Shown one piece after another: positions 38,953-47,987 of a DNA stretch of 64,000 nt. Location of the stretch: assembly GCF_000379965.1 (NCBI RefSeq), contig NZ_KB904328.1:519976-583975 (forward strand), written 5' to 3'. Made by a program: the position numbers and the translations under genes. This DNA is from Hoylesella nanceiensis DSM 19126 = JCM 15639. GTDB lineage: Bacteria > Bacteroidota > Bacteroidia > Bacteroidales > Bacteroidaceae. The notes under the pieces are model-generated. The model did no database searches, was not told the origin of the DNA, and saw nothing but the letters and a program-made list of their open reading frames with translations. How positions within the stretch are numbered: the first letter of the stretch is position 1; every line of letters begins with the position of its first letter.

Positions 38953-40590
38953 TTAAAAATTATAATTATAAGATAGGCTTAAGCCCTTACTTGCAGGCAC
39001 ATAGCGACACACTCCGCCTGCACAATTATAGCCAGCACGTGTTCGTTGATAGCCCAACTGAATGCGATGTGCTCCGTTATAGTAGCCAACAAACGACTGA
39101 TAGTAGTGCTGTTTGGTGCTACCGCTGTTGAAAAGGTCGGAAACCGACACCATCCAATGAGGCGAGAACGACACTTCAGCCAATGCAAAGAGCCAGTCTT
39201 TATCGCCATCGGCAGAGCTTAAATACTGCGCTTCGGCACGAAGTGTGGTTTTGTGCGATAGCTTTTGTTTTAGTTCGGCAATGAAAATGTTGTTGCGCAA
39301 CATACCCCCTTCGCCCTTAATAGCCGTTTCGTTGTATCTTTGATTCATATACATCAAGCCTATTTGGGTGCTTTTAGAGAGCTTTTTCTCTACCTGTAAG
39401 TTGATATCTTGATAGTAAGTGGCATCTCCCCACTTCCAAAATGCCGAGCCATAGCCGTCTTTTCCAGGCATGTTGAGGCCGTTGTTTTGAATGGCGTGCA
39501 CATGACTTGCATTGAATTTCACCTTCGTTCCGTATGCTCCACCTAACGAACTGCCCTTTTTAAAGGTATAGTTCAACGAGCATTGGTAGGCCCATTCGCC
39601 ATCGGGGTGAGTAGAATAGGGGTATAAAGCCGCAAGAGTGTAGGTGTGTTCCATGGTGAATGGGGGCATGTGATTGATGAAAGACGATAATCCGTCCATA
39701 CTTCTCACGCCTCTAAAGCCCATGTTTACACTTCTTTTGGCTTGCACAATAGCTCCCAATCCGCTTTTAGAATAAGAGCAAGAGAGCATTGTTACATATC
39801 CTTTTCGATAGATGTAGTTGTTGTTAAGCGTTGGGTCTTGTCCTTTAAAAGCACACTCTGCCAAGATATTTACGCCCTTGTGTTGCAGTTGAACCCTTGC
39901 ATCTACCACCGAAACGTTGCGTGGAAGGTTTAAACGATGTGTAGAACCCACAAGAATATCCTCGTCTTTCTCGTTCTTATTCACCAGCGATGCGCCCACA
40001 GAAAGGTAGGTTTCGCTTTGTTGAAGAGGCTTAATCCATTGCTCTAAGTTCAGTTCGAGGTCGGCACCCGAGATGAAAGAAGGGTTGAGTTTCCAATATC
40101 TTCGTTGCTTTCCAGCCAGTGCTTTGAGGCGAACACCATCGAAAGGAGTAGCCACAATGCGTGCTCCAAGAATAGAGTTGTCTATTCCCAAGCTGCGTTC
40201 TTCATAGCTTCTGAGGGCAAATCCAGCTCCGAATTGCTCGTAGAAATGTCCCAATGTAAGCTCAACTTTATTGAATCGACCTTTTAAATAGAAATGAGGT
40301 ACGCCCCAACCCTTAAAGTCTTGTTCAAAACCTGGTAAGGGATGTTGCATATATTCCATTCTAACTCCAGCGTCAAAGTTCTTATACGAGGCGTTAACGT
40401 CAACATAAGTGTTGTTCAACACCTTGTGTTCGATGTTGTTAATGCCCAGCTTTGTGTCTTTTTGAGGTAGTAGAAAGTCGGTCTGAATGCTTCCCGATAG
40501 GCGCACTTTGTCGCCCTCTTCCTGTGCAAAAGCAGAGAGAGTGGGAGAGAGGAGAAGCGTTGTTGCGATGCAAAAATAGCTTAGTTTCAT
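38953..40590 (-). CDS. DUF6029-type outer membrane beta-barrel protein
   Basis: The protein has 545 residues with a signal peptide (ending SAFAQ, residue 22). It is rich in alternating short strands (RLSGSIQTDFLLPQ, GVRMEYMQHPLPG, ending LSLSYNYNF), and the terminal aromatic residue is typical of barrels. I associate it with the DUF6029 family. Its ATG overlaps the stop of the TlpA-like gene, so the two are translationally coupled. The role is unknown; coupling with thioredoxin-fold proteins suggests a shared export or redox task. Confidence 0.75.
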   Translation of the reverse strand: MKLSYFCIATTLLLSPTLSAFAQEEGDKVRLSGSIQTDFLLPQKDTKLGINNIEHKVLNNTYVDVNASYKNFDAGVRMEYMQHPLPGFEQDFKGWGVPHFYLKGRFNKVELTLGHFYEQFGAGFALRSYEERSLGIDNSILGARIVATPFDGVRLKALAGKQRRYWKLNPSFISGADLELNLEQWIKPLQQSETYLSVGASLVNKNEKDEDILVGSTHRLNLPRNVSVVDARVQLQHKGVNILAECAFKGQDPTLNNNYIYRKGYVTMLSCSYSKSGLGAIVQAKRSVNMGFRGVRSMDGLSSFINHMPPFTMEHTYTLAALYPYSTHPDGEWAYQCSLNYTFKKGSSLGGAYGTKVKFNASHVHAIQNNGLNMPGKDGYGSAFWKWGDATYYQDINLQVEKKLSKSTQIGLMYMNQRYNETAIKGEGGMLRNNIFIAELKQKLSHKTTLRAEAQYLSSADGDKDWLFALAEVSFSPHWMVSVSDLFNSGSTKQHYYQSFVGYYNGAHRIQLGYQRTRAGYNCAGGVCRYVPASKGLSLSYNYNF

Positions 40591-41075
40591 TTTTTGCAGA
40601 CTTCCTTCACCTTTTCGTATAGTTCGTTTTCGCTTCCGTCAGCATAGCCACTATGCTTGTAAACGATGTTTTTATTCTTGTCTAACACCAACACAAAAGG
40701 AATCATTTGTGCGCCAACGGCACGACGAACCTCTCCATTTGGATCGAGAAGAACCTCGTATTTCCAACCATTAGCATCTACCAAAGGCTTCACTTTGTTG
40801 ACGTTTTGAGCTTGGTCGATAGAGATAGCGATGAGTTTAACGCCTGTTTCTTTTTGCCATTCGTCGTAAACCTCGTTAATTGCGCTCAATTCTCTGTTGC
40901 AAGGCTTGCACCATGTGGCAAAGAAAGACACGATAATGGGTTTGTCGTTGTTAGAAATGGTGTCGAGACGAACGCTCTTTCCATCGATACTTTTAAGTGT
41001 TATTTGAGGCAATTGCGCTTTGATAGGTGCACAGAATGCAGCTAATAAGACCAAGAGTAAGATCCAATTTTTCAT
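40587..41075 (-). CDS. TlpA-like thioredoxin-family protein
   Basis: The protein has 162 residues with signal peptide MKNWILLLVLLAAFCAPIKA. The thioredoxin fold carries the redox motif FFATWCKPCNREL (WCKPC, residues about 54-58) and a cis-proline region (MIPFVLVLDKN). It should act in the periplasm as a thiol-disulfide reductase. It is the first gene of the five-gene operon, with a clear promoter upstream and a 4-base overlap with the next gene. Confidence 0.88.
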   Translation of the reverse strand: MKNWILLLVLLAAFCAPIKAQLPQITLKSIDGKSVRLDTISNNDKPIIVSFFATWCKPCNRELSAINEVYDEWQKETGVKLIAISIDQAQNVNKVKPLVDANGWKYEVLLDPNGEVRRAVGAQMIPFVLVLDKNKNIVYKHSGYADGSENELYEKVKEVCKK

Positions 41076-41109
41076 ATTTGTCTGTGTTATTGTTTTGGTT
41101 AATGCGGGG

Positions 41110-41140
41110 CAAAGTTAGTTAGTTTTAACTTATTTTGCAA
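41110..41140 (-). promoter_or_regulatory. Promoter of the TlpA/DUF6029/Omp28 operon
   Basis: On the minus strand TTG (41140-41138), a 20-base spacer and TAACTTTG (41117-41110) precede the first gene by about 35 bases. Confidence 0.7.
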
Positions 41141-41474
41141 GTATTTTGTAGCTTATTTATAAGGAGTTGTAACTCTTTGAGTGTTAAAGAGAAAAAGTGG
41201 AACTACAAAAAGCATTGCACTTGCTTTGTAATTCCACTTCTTTTAGGGTGTAATAGCATTGAAATTGCGAGCCAAAAACACTGCTTTTTCAAGCCGATAA
41301 AATAGTATTTCTTTTGCGTTGGAGAGATGGTTCTCTTCTATCAAGCATCTTGTTCTACTTTGAATGGTGCGCCTTTTTCTTGTTGAGGCATTGCATCTTT
41401 CTCTTGGTAGCACACTTTTCTGTTTAAAAAGCACCTCACTTTTGCCTCTTTTCCCTTTGTTTTGGGAGGGTGTA
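41141..41474. other. Intergenic stretch after polA
   Basis: It holds the polA terminator and, at 41246-41290, another copy of the dispersed intergenic repeat motif. No gene is supported. Confidence 0.5.
41190..41239 (-). terminator. Terminator downstream of polA
   Basis: AAGTGGAACTACAAA (41195-41209) pairs with TTTGTAATTCCACTT (41225-41239), with one mismatch. On the minus strand a T-run follows. Confidence 0.65.
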
Positions 41475-44240
41475 TCAATGTGCTTCGAGCCAGTTTGCAC
41501 CCCAACCAGCGTCGGCAATCAATGGCACTTTTAGCTTAAAGGCATTCTGCATCTCTTCGAGCACTATCTTTTCCACTTGTTCTTTCTCGTTAGGAACCAC
41601 GCTAAAGTTCAATTCGTCGTGCACTTGAAGAATCATCTTGCTCTTTATTTCTTCTTTTTTGAATCGCTCATAGATACGAACCATTGCCAACTTGATGATG
41701 TCTGCCGCACTACCTTGTATGGGTGCGTTGATGGCATTGCGCTCTGCATAACCACGAACGGTGGCATTTTGACTATTGATGTCGGCAAGATAGCGACGAC
41801 GATGCATAAAGGTTTCTACATAACCGTTTTGTCTTGCGGTTTCTTTACACTGCTCCATATAGGCCTGAACCTGTGGGAAGGTGCTGAAATAGCCGTCGAT
41901 GAGCTGTTTGGCTTCGCTGCGTTCGATGTTCAAACGCTCTGCCAATCCAAAAACAGTGATGCCATATATAATACCAAAGTTGGCACGTTTGGCCTTGGTG
42001 CGCTCGTCTCTTGTCACCTCGTCGATAGGCTTTTTATAGATTTTTGCAGCGGTGGCAGCATGAATGTCGTGCCCTTCTATAAAGGCTTCGATCATGTTTT
42101 CGTCGCCACTTAGATGCGCCATGATGCGCAACTCGATTTGACTATAATCGGCACTGAAGAACAAACAGCCGTCGTTAGGAATGAAACACTTGCGAATTTC
42201 TTTTCCATCTTCGCCTCGAACAGGGATATTTTGCAAGTTAGGATCGCTCGAACTCAATCGTCCTGTGGCTGTTGTGGCTTGGTTAAAGCTGGTGTGAATG
42301 TTGCCAGTTTTGGGGTTTATAAGCTTAGGAAGGGCGTCTACATAAGTGCTAAGGAGCTTCTTTAGTCCACGATATTTCAATATCTCGTCGATAATAGGGT
42401 GTTTGTTGATGAGCTTCTGCAATTCTTCTTCGCTCGTAACATATTGCCCTGTCTTGGTTTTCTTGGGCTTTTCAGATATCTTTAGCTTTTCGAATAGAAT
42501 GCTTCCTACCTGCTTTGGCGACGAGATGTTAAAGGTTTCGCCTGCCAGTTCGTATATCTTTTGCTCGTATTGACTGAGTTGCTCGTTGAAGGTTTTGCTC
42601 ACTTCAGAAAGTGCTTGCACATCAAGTTTAACGCCATTGCATTCCATCTCTGCCAAAACATAAATCAAAGGCATTTCCACTTCCTTAAATAATGGGTATA
42701 AACCTTCTTCTTTTAGCTTGGGTTCGAATATGTTTTTAAGTTGCAAGGTGATGTCGGCATCTTCGCAAGCATAGTCTACTATCTGCTCGGGAGCAAGCGA
42801 ACGCATACTTAATTGGTCTTTTCCTTTGGCACCAATGAGCTGATCTATGTGGATAGTTTTATAGTGAAGATAGGTCTCTGCCATATCATCCATGTTGTGA
42901 CGAAGCTCTGGTTGGAGAAGATAATGAGCGATCATAGTATCGAAGAGGGGACCTTTCATCGTGATACCATAATTTCTTAGTACCTCGATGTCGTACTTAA
43001 TATTTTGTCCTACCTTCTCAATTTCTTCGTTTTCGTATAGCGGTTGAAATGCATTTACAATTTTTTGCGCTTTTTGTTGTTCGTTAGGAATGGGCACATA
43101 AAATGCTTCTTGAGGACTAACAGAAAAGCTCAAACCCACCAATTCTGCCTCTAATGGATTCAAAGAAGTGGTCTCTGTGTCTAAACTTACAATTCTTTTT
43201 GTCAGTAATAAATCACATAATTTATTTATATCCTCTTCTTTTTCAACGAGTTTATAATTATATTTGGTATCAAAAAGTGTCTTATAATTCTCAAATTTAG
43301 GCTCAACTGCATCGTTGGACGTGAATTCTTCAAAGAGATTTAACTGCGAATTGTCTTTCGTTTGTATATTTTCAGTCTTTTTAAAGAATTTATTTGCGAG
43401 GGTTCTAAACTCGAGTTCGTCGAACAAAGCACGTAACTTTTCTTCGTTAGGAGGGGTGAGTTGCAAATCGGTTAAATTGAGTTCGATGGGCACATCGGTT
43501 TTGATGGTTGCCAAAAAGTTCGACATCTTAATATCATCCACTGCGCCTTCGACCTTCTCTTTCAACTTTCCTTTGAGCTGGTTGGTATTCTCTAACAAGT
43601 TATTAATCGACTTAAAGTCGTTGATTAGCTTAATAGCTGTCTTCTCACCAACGCCTGGACAGCCTGGAAAGTTATCGGCAGAGTCGCCCATTAAGGCAAG
43701 AATGTCGATTACTTGCGATGGACTTTCGATTTGATACTTTTCTTTTATCTGCTCAACTCCAAGTATTTCATATCCTCCGCCGTGTCTTGGTCGATAGATA
43801 AAAACATTATCTTTCACCAATTGACCATAGTCTTTATCGGGCGTAAGCATATAGGTTTCCATGTCAAAGTGGCTTGCTTGGGTGGCAAGAGTACCGATAA
43901 CATCGTCGGCTTCGTATCCCTTTACCTCAAGAATAGGGATATTCATGGCCTCAAGAATCTGCTTTATGATGGGAACAGACAGCTTAATGTCTTCAGGAGT
44001 CTTTTCTCTTTGAGCCTTATAGTCGGCAAATGCCTCATCACGAAAGGTGGGACCGCTGGGGTCGAACGCCACTCCTAGGTGCGAAGGTTGTTCTTTTTGG
44101 ATTACTTCATGTAGGGTATTCACAAATCCAAGTATTGCACTTGTGTTGAAACCTTTAGAGTTTATGCGGGGATTCTTAATGAAAGCGTAATAAGAACGAT
44201 AAATTAATGCGTAGGCATCTAAAAGAAAAAGTTTATTCAT
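41475..44240 (-). CDS. polA: DNA polymerase I
   Basis: The protein has 921 residues. A 5'-3' exonuclease domain (residues 1-290, LFLLDAYALIYRSYYAF, then DYGQLV) is followed by a 3'-5' exonuclease domain with the catalytic DTE in ISLDTETTSLNPL. The polymerase domain has motif A DYSQIELRIMAHLSG, motif B KRANFGIIYG and motif C QVHDEL. It fills gaps in replication and excision repair. The proofreading residues appear intact. It is divergent from the polyprenyl synthetase gene. Confidence 0.97.
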   Translation of the reverse strand: MNKLFLLDAYALIYRSYYAFIKNPRINSKGFNTSAILGFVNTLHEVIQKEQPSHLGVAFDPSGPTFRDEAFADYKAQREKTPEDIKLSVPIIKQILEAMNIPILEVKGYEADDVIGTLATQASHFDMETYMLTPDKDYGQLVKDNVFIYRPRHGGGYEILGVEQIKEKYQIESPSQVIDILALMGDSADNFPGCPGVGEKTAIKLINDFKSINNLLENTNQLKGKLKEKVEGAVDDIKMSNFLATIKTDVPIELNLTDLQLTPPNEEKLRALFDELEFRTLANKFFKKTENIQTKDNSQLNLFEEFTSNDAVEPKFENYKTLFDTKYNYKLVEKEEDINKLCDLLLTKRIVSLDTETTSLNPLEAELVGLSFSVSPQEAFYVPIPNEQQKAQKIVNAFQPLYENEEIEKVGQNIKYDIEVLRNYGITMKGPLFDTMIAHYLLQPELRHNMDDMAETYLHYKTIHIDQLIGAKGKDQLSMRSLAPEQIVDYACEDADITLQLKNIFEPKLKEEGLYPLFKEVEMPLIYVLAEMECNGVKLDVQALSEVSKTFNEQLSQYEQKIYELAGETFNISSPKQVGSILFEKLKISEKPKKTKTGQYVTSEEELQKLINKHPIIDEILKYRGLKKLLSTYVDALPKLINPKTGNIHTSFNQATTATGRLSSSDPNLQNIPVRGEDGKEIRKCFIPNDGCLFFSADYSQIELRIMAHLSGDENMIEAFIEGHDIHAATAAKIYKKPIDEVTRDERTKAKRANFGIIYGITVFGLAERLNIERSEAKQLIDGYFSTFPQVQAYMEQCKETARQNGYVETFMHRRRYLADINSQNATVRGYAERNAINAPIQGSAADIIKLAMVRIYERFKKEEIKSKMILQVHDELNFSVVPNEKEQVEKIVLEEMQNAFKLKVPLIADAGWGANWLEAH

Positions 44241-44300
44241 AAATATGTATTTTGATGCGTAAAATTACGAAAAAAGAGCGATACTTACCGATTATTTGTT

Positions 44301-44308
44301 TATTTTTG
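44301..44308 (+). promoter_or_regulatory. -7 box of the polyprenyl synthetase gene
   Basis: TATTTTTG lies 13 bases before the ATG at 44321 and implies a very short leader. No well-spaced TTG is evident. Confidence 0.4.
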
Positions 44309-44320
44309 TAAGAAATTTGA

Positions 44321-45304
44321 ATGAATATGGATTACTTATCGGTAATAAAAAAGCCAATAACTGAAGAATTAAACCATTTCATCGATCTTTTTAATACATC
44401 GCTTGAGCATCAAGATGGATTGTTATCTCAAGTGCTAATGTTTATAAAGCAACGCTCAGGAAAGCGCATGCGACCTATGTTAATGTTGCTTATTGCAAAG
44501 GCATTTGGATGTGTTAGCGAGGTAACTCAGCATGCCGCAATAGGTTTAGAGCTGTTACATACAGCCTCATTAGTGCATGATGACGTTGTAGATGAAAGTG
44601 GAGAGCGACGTGGACAAGCGTCTGTTAATGCCTTTTATGATAATAAAGTGGCAGTACTTGTTGGCGATTATATACTATCTACAGCCCTCTTACATGTTAG
44701 TTACACCTCTTCCGACCGCATTGTGTCTGGCTTAGCAGAGTTAGGACGCACCCTTTCAGACGGAGAGATATTGCAATTAGAAAATATAAGCAATCAAACG
44801 ATATCTGAAGAGGCTTATTATGAAGTGATAAAGCGTAAGACTGCGGCTCTATTTGAGGCGTGTACAGAGATCGGAGCCTTATCTGTTGGAGCATCAAAAG
44901 ACGATGTTGAGCAGGCAAGACTATTCGGTTTGCACCTCGGAATGGCGTTCCAAATACGTGATGATATATTTGATTATTACGAATCGAACGACATAGGAAA
45001 GCCCACAGGCAATGATATGGCAGAAGGAAAGCTAACCCTTCCTGTGATACATGCAGTGCTATCCGCCGACAATGGCGCAATGAAAGACTTGGCATTGAAG
45101 GTGAGAAAGGGCGAAGTTACACCCGAAGAAGTGGCTCAGTTGGTTGCTTTCACAAAAGAAAATGGCGGTATTGAATATGCAGAAGCTAAGATGCGAGAGT
45201 TTAAAAACAAAGCTATCGGATTTATAGAAGAGAAGATTCAAGACGCAGACATTAAGCAAGCACTCAACGCTTACTTAGACTATGTGATAGAACGAAAGCT
45301 ATAA
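44321..45304 (+). CDS. Polyprenyl diphosphate synthase
   Basis: This 327-residue trans-prenyltransferase has both aspartate-rich motifs: LVHDDVVDESGERRG (first, near residue 88) and FQIRDDIFDYYES (second, near residue 216). KPTGNDMAEGKLTLPVI follows. It makes long-chain prenyl diphosphates, probably for menaquinone or related quinones. The residues before the first motif (ELLHTASL) do not by themselves decide chain length. A second ATG at 44327 is an alternative start. A bidirectional terminator follows. Confidence 0.92.
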   Translation: MNMDYLSVIKKPITEELNHFIDLFNTSLEHQDGLLSQVLMFIKQRSGKRMRPMLMLLIAKAFGCVSEVTQHAAIGLELLHTASLVHDDVVDESGERRGQASVNAFYDNKVAVLVGDYILSTALLHVSYTSSDRIVSGLAELGRTLSDGEILQLENISNQTISEEAYYEVIKRKTAALFEACTEIGALSVGASKDDVEQARLFGLHLGMAFQIRDDIFDYYESNDIGKPTGNDMAEGKLTLPVIHAVLSADNGAMKDLALKVRKGEVTPEEVAQLVAFTKENGGIEYAEAKMREFKNKAIGFIEEKIQDADIKQALNAYLDYVIERKL

Positions 45305-45354
45305 TGCCAGTAAAAACCCTTGAAATAGGGTAGAGCAGAGCATATAGATACAAT

Positions 45355-45412
45355 AAGGTCTCATAAGAAAATGGAATAGAAAACACCATTTAAATCTTAT
45401 GAGACCTTTTCT
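45355..45412. terminator. Bidirectional terminator between polyprenyl synthetase and deoC
   Basis: AAGGTCTCATAAGA (45355-45368) is perfectly inverted at 45395-45408, with T residues on both strands. Confidence 0.85.
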
Positions 45413-45441
45413 TTTTATAAGCATCAATGATGCTTTTCTAT

Positions 45442-46392
45442 TTAGAAGAACTTAGTTTCTTCGCCAGTTAGTTCGCTAAGAAGCAAGTTAGTGAGGCGAC
45501 TTGTACCCAAACGAAGATATTTATTGGTGAGCCATTCCTTACCCAATACCTCTTTAACGATGGTGTAATAGATGATAGCATCCATCACAGTGTTGATTCC
45601 ACCCGCTGGTTTAAAACCGATTTTGATACCTGTTTTCTCGTGATATTCTTTGATAGCTTGACACATTACGTATGCAGCTTCAGGAGTAGCAGATATTGGT
45701 TCTTTACCAGTTGAAGTCTTGATGTAGTCGGCACCAGCATACATTGCAAGTAAAGACGCCTTTTTAATGTTCTCAGCAGTCTTAATATCGCCAGTCTCAA
45801 GAATCACTTTCAAGGGCACATCGTCGCCACAAACGCTCTTAATTTCGCTGATTTCGTCGCACATTCCCTCATAGTCTCCGCTCAAGAATTTACCTACCGA
45901 CATCACAATATCAATCTCAGTAGCACCGTCTTTCACAGCAAGAGCAGTTTCAGCAACCTTTATTTCAGGAAGCATTTGTGATGAAGGGAAGCCCGCAGAC
46001 ACACAAGTTACCTCAACACCCTCAACCTCTAGGGTTTGACTTACGATAGAAGCATAGCAGGGATAGGTGCATATTGTAGCCACATGAGGCATGTCTGGAT
46101 AGGCAGAGTCGAACTGATTAACACGCTCGGTGAATGCAAGTATGCTCTCGTCGCTATCAGTTGTTTTAAGAGATGTTAGCTCGATACTTCCAAAGAGGAA
46201 ACGCTTTACATCGTCGTTATCGTTTTCGTGTACCTTTTCGGCGATAATTTTGCGCACTGCTTCGCTCACTTCAGCGTCGTTCAACTTAGTGTTGTAGAGT
46301 GCCAACATATCGAGATATTTATTCGTTTCTTCGTGATGATGACCACAGCAATCGTGATGCTCGTGGTTGCATTGGTTTGTTTCTGAATTCAT
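45442..46392 (-). CDS. deoC: Deoxyribose-phosphate aldolase with His-rich N-terminal extension
   Basis: This 316-residue class I aldolase splits 2-deoxyribose 5-phosphate to glyceraldehyde 3-phosphate and acetaldehyde. The Schiff-base lysine is in ADYIKTSTGK and the second lysine region is IGFKPAGGI. The first 20 residues (CNHEHHDCCGHHHEETNK) form a Cys/His-rich tail not needed for catalysis, which may bind metal. It ends a probable dtd-mazG-deoC operon, 19 bases after the MazG-like gene. Confidence 0.95.
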   Translation of the reverse strand: MNSETNQCNHEHHDCCGHHHEETNKYLDMLALYNTKLNDAEVSEAVRKIIAEKVHENDNDDVKRFLFGSIELTSLKTTDSDESILAFTERVNQFDSAYPDMPHVATICTYPCYASIVSQTLEVEGVEVTCVSAGFPSSQMLPEIKVAETALAVKDGATEIDIVMSVGKFLSGDYEGMCDEISEIKSVCGDDVPLKVILETGDIKTAENIKKASLLAMYAGADYIKTSTGKEPISATPEAAYVMCQAIKEYHEKTGIKIGFKPAGGINTVMDAIIYYTIVKEVLGKEWLTNKYLRLGTSRLTNLLLSELTGEETKFF

Positions 46393-46411
46393 GTTTGTAT
46401 TGTTTATTTTG

Positions 46412-46795
46412 TTATTTCAATTTATCGTTGTTCAAATGGCGTGTGGCGTCTCGTTCAGTCTTCTTTTTCATCGAGTCGTTAAACGCCTTAGTGAGGTCTA
46501 CACCCGTTTGATTTGCGAGGCAGATAAGCACCCAAAGCACGTCCGCCATCTCTTCAGATAGGTTGTGATTCTCGTTCTTTTTAAAGCTCTGGTCGCCATA
46601 GGTGCGAGCCATAACCCTTGCCAATTCGCCCACTTCTTCGGTTAAACACGCCATATTAGTAAGCTCCGAGAAATAGCGAACGCCATAAGTTTTAATCCAC
46701 TTGTCAACCTCTTGTTGCATGTCTTGCATGCTCTTAGGCTCTGTGGGCTCATTGCTTGCGTTGCAAGCGTTTATCTTTTGCGATTGATTGTCCAT
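46412..46795 (-). CDS. MazG-like nucleotide pyrophosphohydrolase
   Basis: The protein has 127 residues. The all-alpha NTP pyrophosphohydrolase fold is visible, with the metal-binding acidic motif EEVGELARVMARTYG (near residues 51-65) and the second EEMADVLWVLICLANQ (near residues 80-95). It hydrolyses nucleoside triphosphates, possibly non-canonical ones. A polar 20-residue N-terminal tail precedes the domain. It lies between dtd and deoC on the same strand. Confidence 0.88.
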   Translation of the reverse strand: MDNQSQKINACNASNEPTEPKSMQDMQQEVDKWIKTYGVRYFSELTNMACLTEEVGELARVMARTYGDQSFKKNENHNLSEEMADVLWVLICLANQTGVDLTKAFNDSMKKKTERDATRHLNNDKLK

Positions 46796-46837
46796 ATCTT
46801 GCGAGTTGAAATAAAGGATCTACGGCTCGTTTTTGCC

Positions 46838-47290
46838 CTATTCTTTGTTCTTAGAATCCATGCAGATGGTAACAGGTCCATCGTTGGTTAGACTCACTTT
46901 CATATCCGCTCCAAACACACCTGTGGCGATATCTTTGTTTAAGAGTTGCTTTAGTTTATCCACAAAGCTGTTGTAGAGTGGGAGAGAATGGTCGGGACTT
47001 GAAGCTCGAATGTATGAAGGTCGGTTACCTTTTTTATAAGATGCCATGAGAGTGAACTGACTAACAGCGAGGATTTCGCCATCAATATCTTGAATACTCT
47101 TGTTCATCACGCCCTCTTCGTCGTCGAAAACACGAAGCGAACACACCTTGTTGGCAAGCCATTCTACATCTTCTTGCGTGTCGGTTTGGGTAACTCCCAC
47201 TAACAAAAGAAAGCCTTTTGAAATGGCAGAGTGTACCTCGTTGTTAATCGAAACGCTGGCGTTTAAAACCCTTTGAATAACTATTCTCAT
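46838..47290 (-). CDS. dtd: D-aminoacyl-tRNA deacylase
   Basis: The protein has 150 residues. The start MRIVIQRVLNASVSIN is typical. The two conserved motifs are LAVSQFTLMASY and LTNDGPVTICMDS, where the NxGPxT loop holds the active site. It removes D-amino acids mistakenly attached to tRNA. It is the first gene of the operon with the MazG-like gene and deoC. A TAATTTTG box on the minus strand at 47303-47296 lies so close to the ATG that the transcript would have almost no leader. Confidence 0.95.
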   Translation of the reverse strand: MRIVIQRVLNASVSINNEVHSAISKGFLLLVGVTQTDTQEDVEWLANKVCSLRVFDDEEGVMNKSIQDIDGEILAVSQFTLMASYKKGNRPSYIRASSPDHSLPLYNSFVDKLKQLLNKDIATGVFGADMKVSLTNDGPVTICMDSKNKE

Positions 47291-47303
47291 GTTACAAAAT
47301 TAC

Positions 47304-47919
47304 AAAAAAAAGCGCATACGGCAGTCGTTATTTTCAAGTAGTTGCGTTGCACTTGTGCAAAATGCACACTTTTATTTTTATTGTGCATCATCTTTTAGGC
47401 TTATTTTGTCGATTTGCGCCCTTGTTGAGCATGAGGTGGGTATTGCAGTGGAAAAGAAATAAAACGATCTTAGAACGCAATTAAAAGCGATGTGAAGTGG
47501 CTTTGCTGTGCGTGTGCGGTGTCCTGTGGAAATGGTGGGTGCGCTATGGGGAAATAAAAGGCTTGCTTTTAGCTTGCAATAGTATTGCTTTTAGGGGGCA
47601 AACTCAATGCTTTTTTAAGATAATTGCACTGCAATTACAAAGTGTGCAAAAAGGTGCAGAAATAGAAAGGGGTTGAGAGATTGAGGTGAAAGGGTAGAGA
47701 AGGTGATAGAAAAGAATAGAACAAGTGGGAAAAGGGATTGGAATGGATGATGAAGGAAGACGAGGAGAGAGATAGAAAAGGATTGAAAGTGTAGAGGCGA
47801 AGGCTTGTGACAGCGGTGGGAAAAGATAGGACTTGGGGTGGAAAGTGGTTAAGGATGAAATGAAAAAAGGTGCTGTGTGAAGCAAGGAAAGGGCGTTTGT
47901 GGGGTAGAAAGCAATAAAA
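47304..47919. other. Intergenic stretch: dispersed repeat and purine-rich segment
   Basis: No gene is supported in about 600 bases. The first half contains motifs of the dispersed repeat (47448-47640). The segment 47640-47900 is almost entirely A and G on the + strand. Confidence 0.5.
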
Positions 47920-47959
47920 AAGATTCTAAAACGAGATGTTTACTCGCTTTAAAATCTTT
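47920..47959 (-). terminator. Terminator of uvrC
   Basis: AAAGATTCTAAAACGAG (47920-47936) pairs with CTCGCTTTAAAATCTTT (47943-47959), with one or two mismatches. It lies about 30 bases after the uvrC stop codon. Confidence 0.75.
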
Positions 47960-47987
47960 AATATATTGATTGTAAAGGGGTTACAAC

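Noticed and set aside
41243-41518. 91-codon open frame on the minus strand overlapping the 3' end of polA
   Set aside because: It overlaps polA in another frame and includes the dispersed repeat; no family features.
46955-46965. DnaA-box-like TTATCCACA
   Set aside because: It is a single copy within the dtd coding sequence; no cluster of boxes or AT-rich unwinding region is nearby.
47604-47885. Open frame of 93 codons on the minus strand, rich in Ser, Pro, Leu and Phe
   Set aside because: It is the product of the purine-rich tract on the other strand; low-complexity content and no family features.
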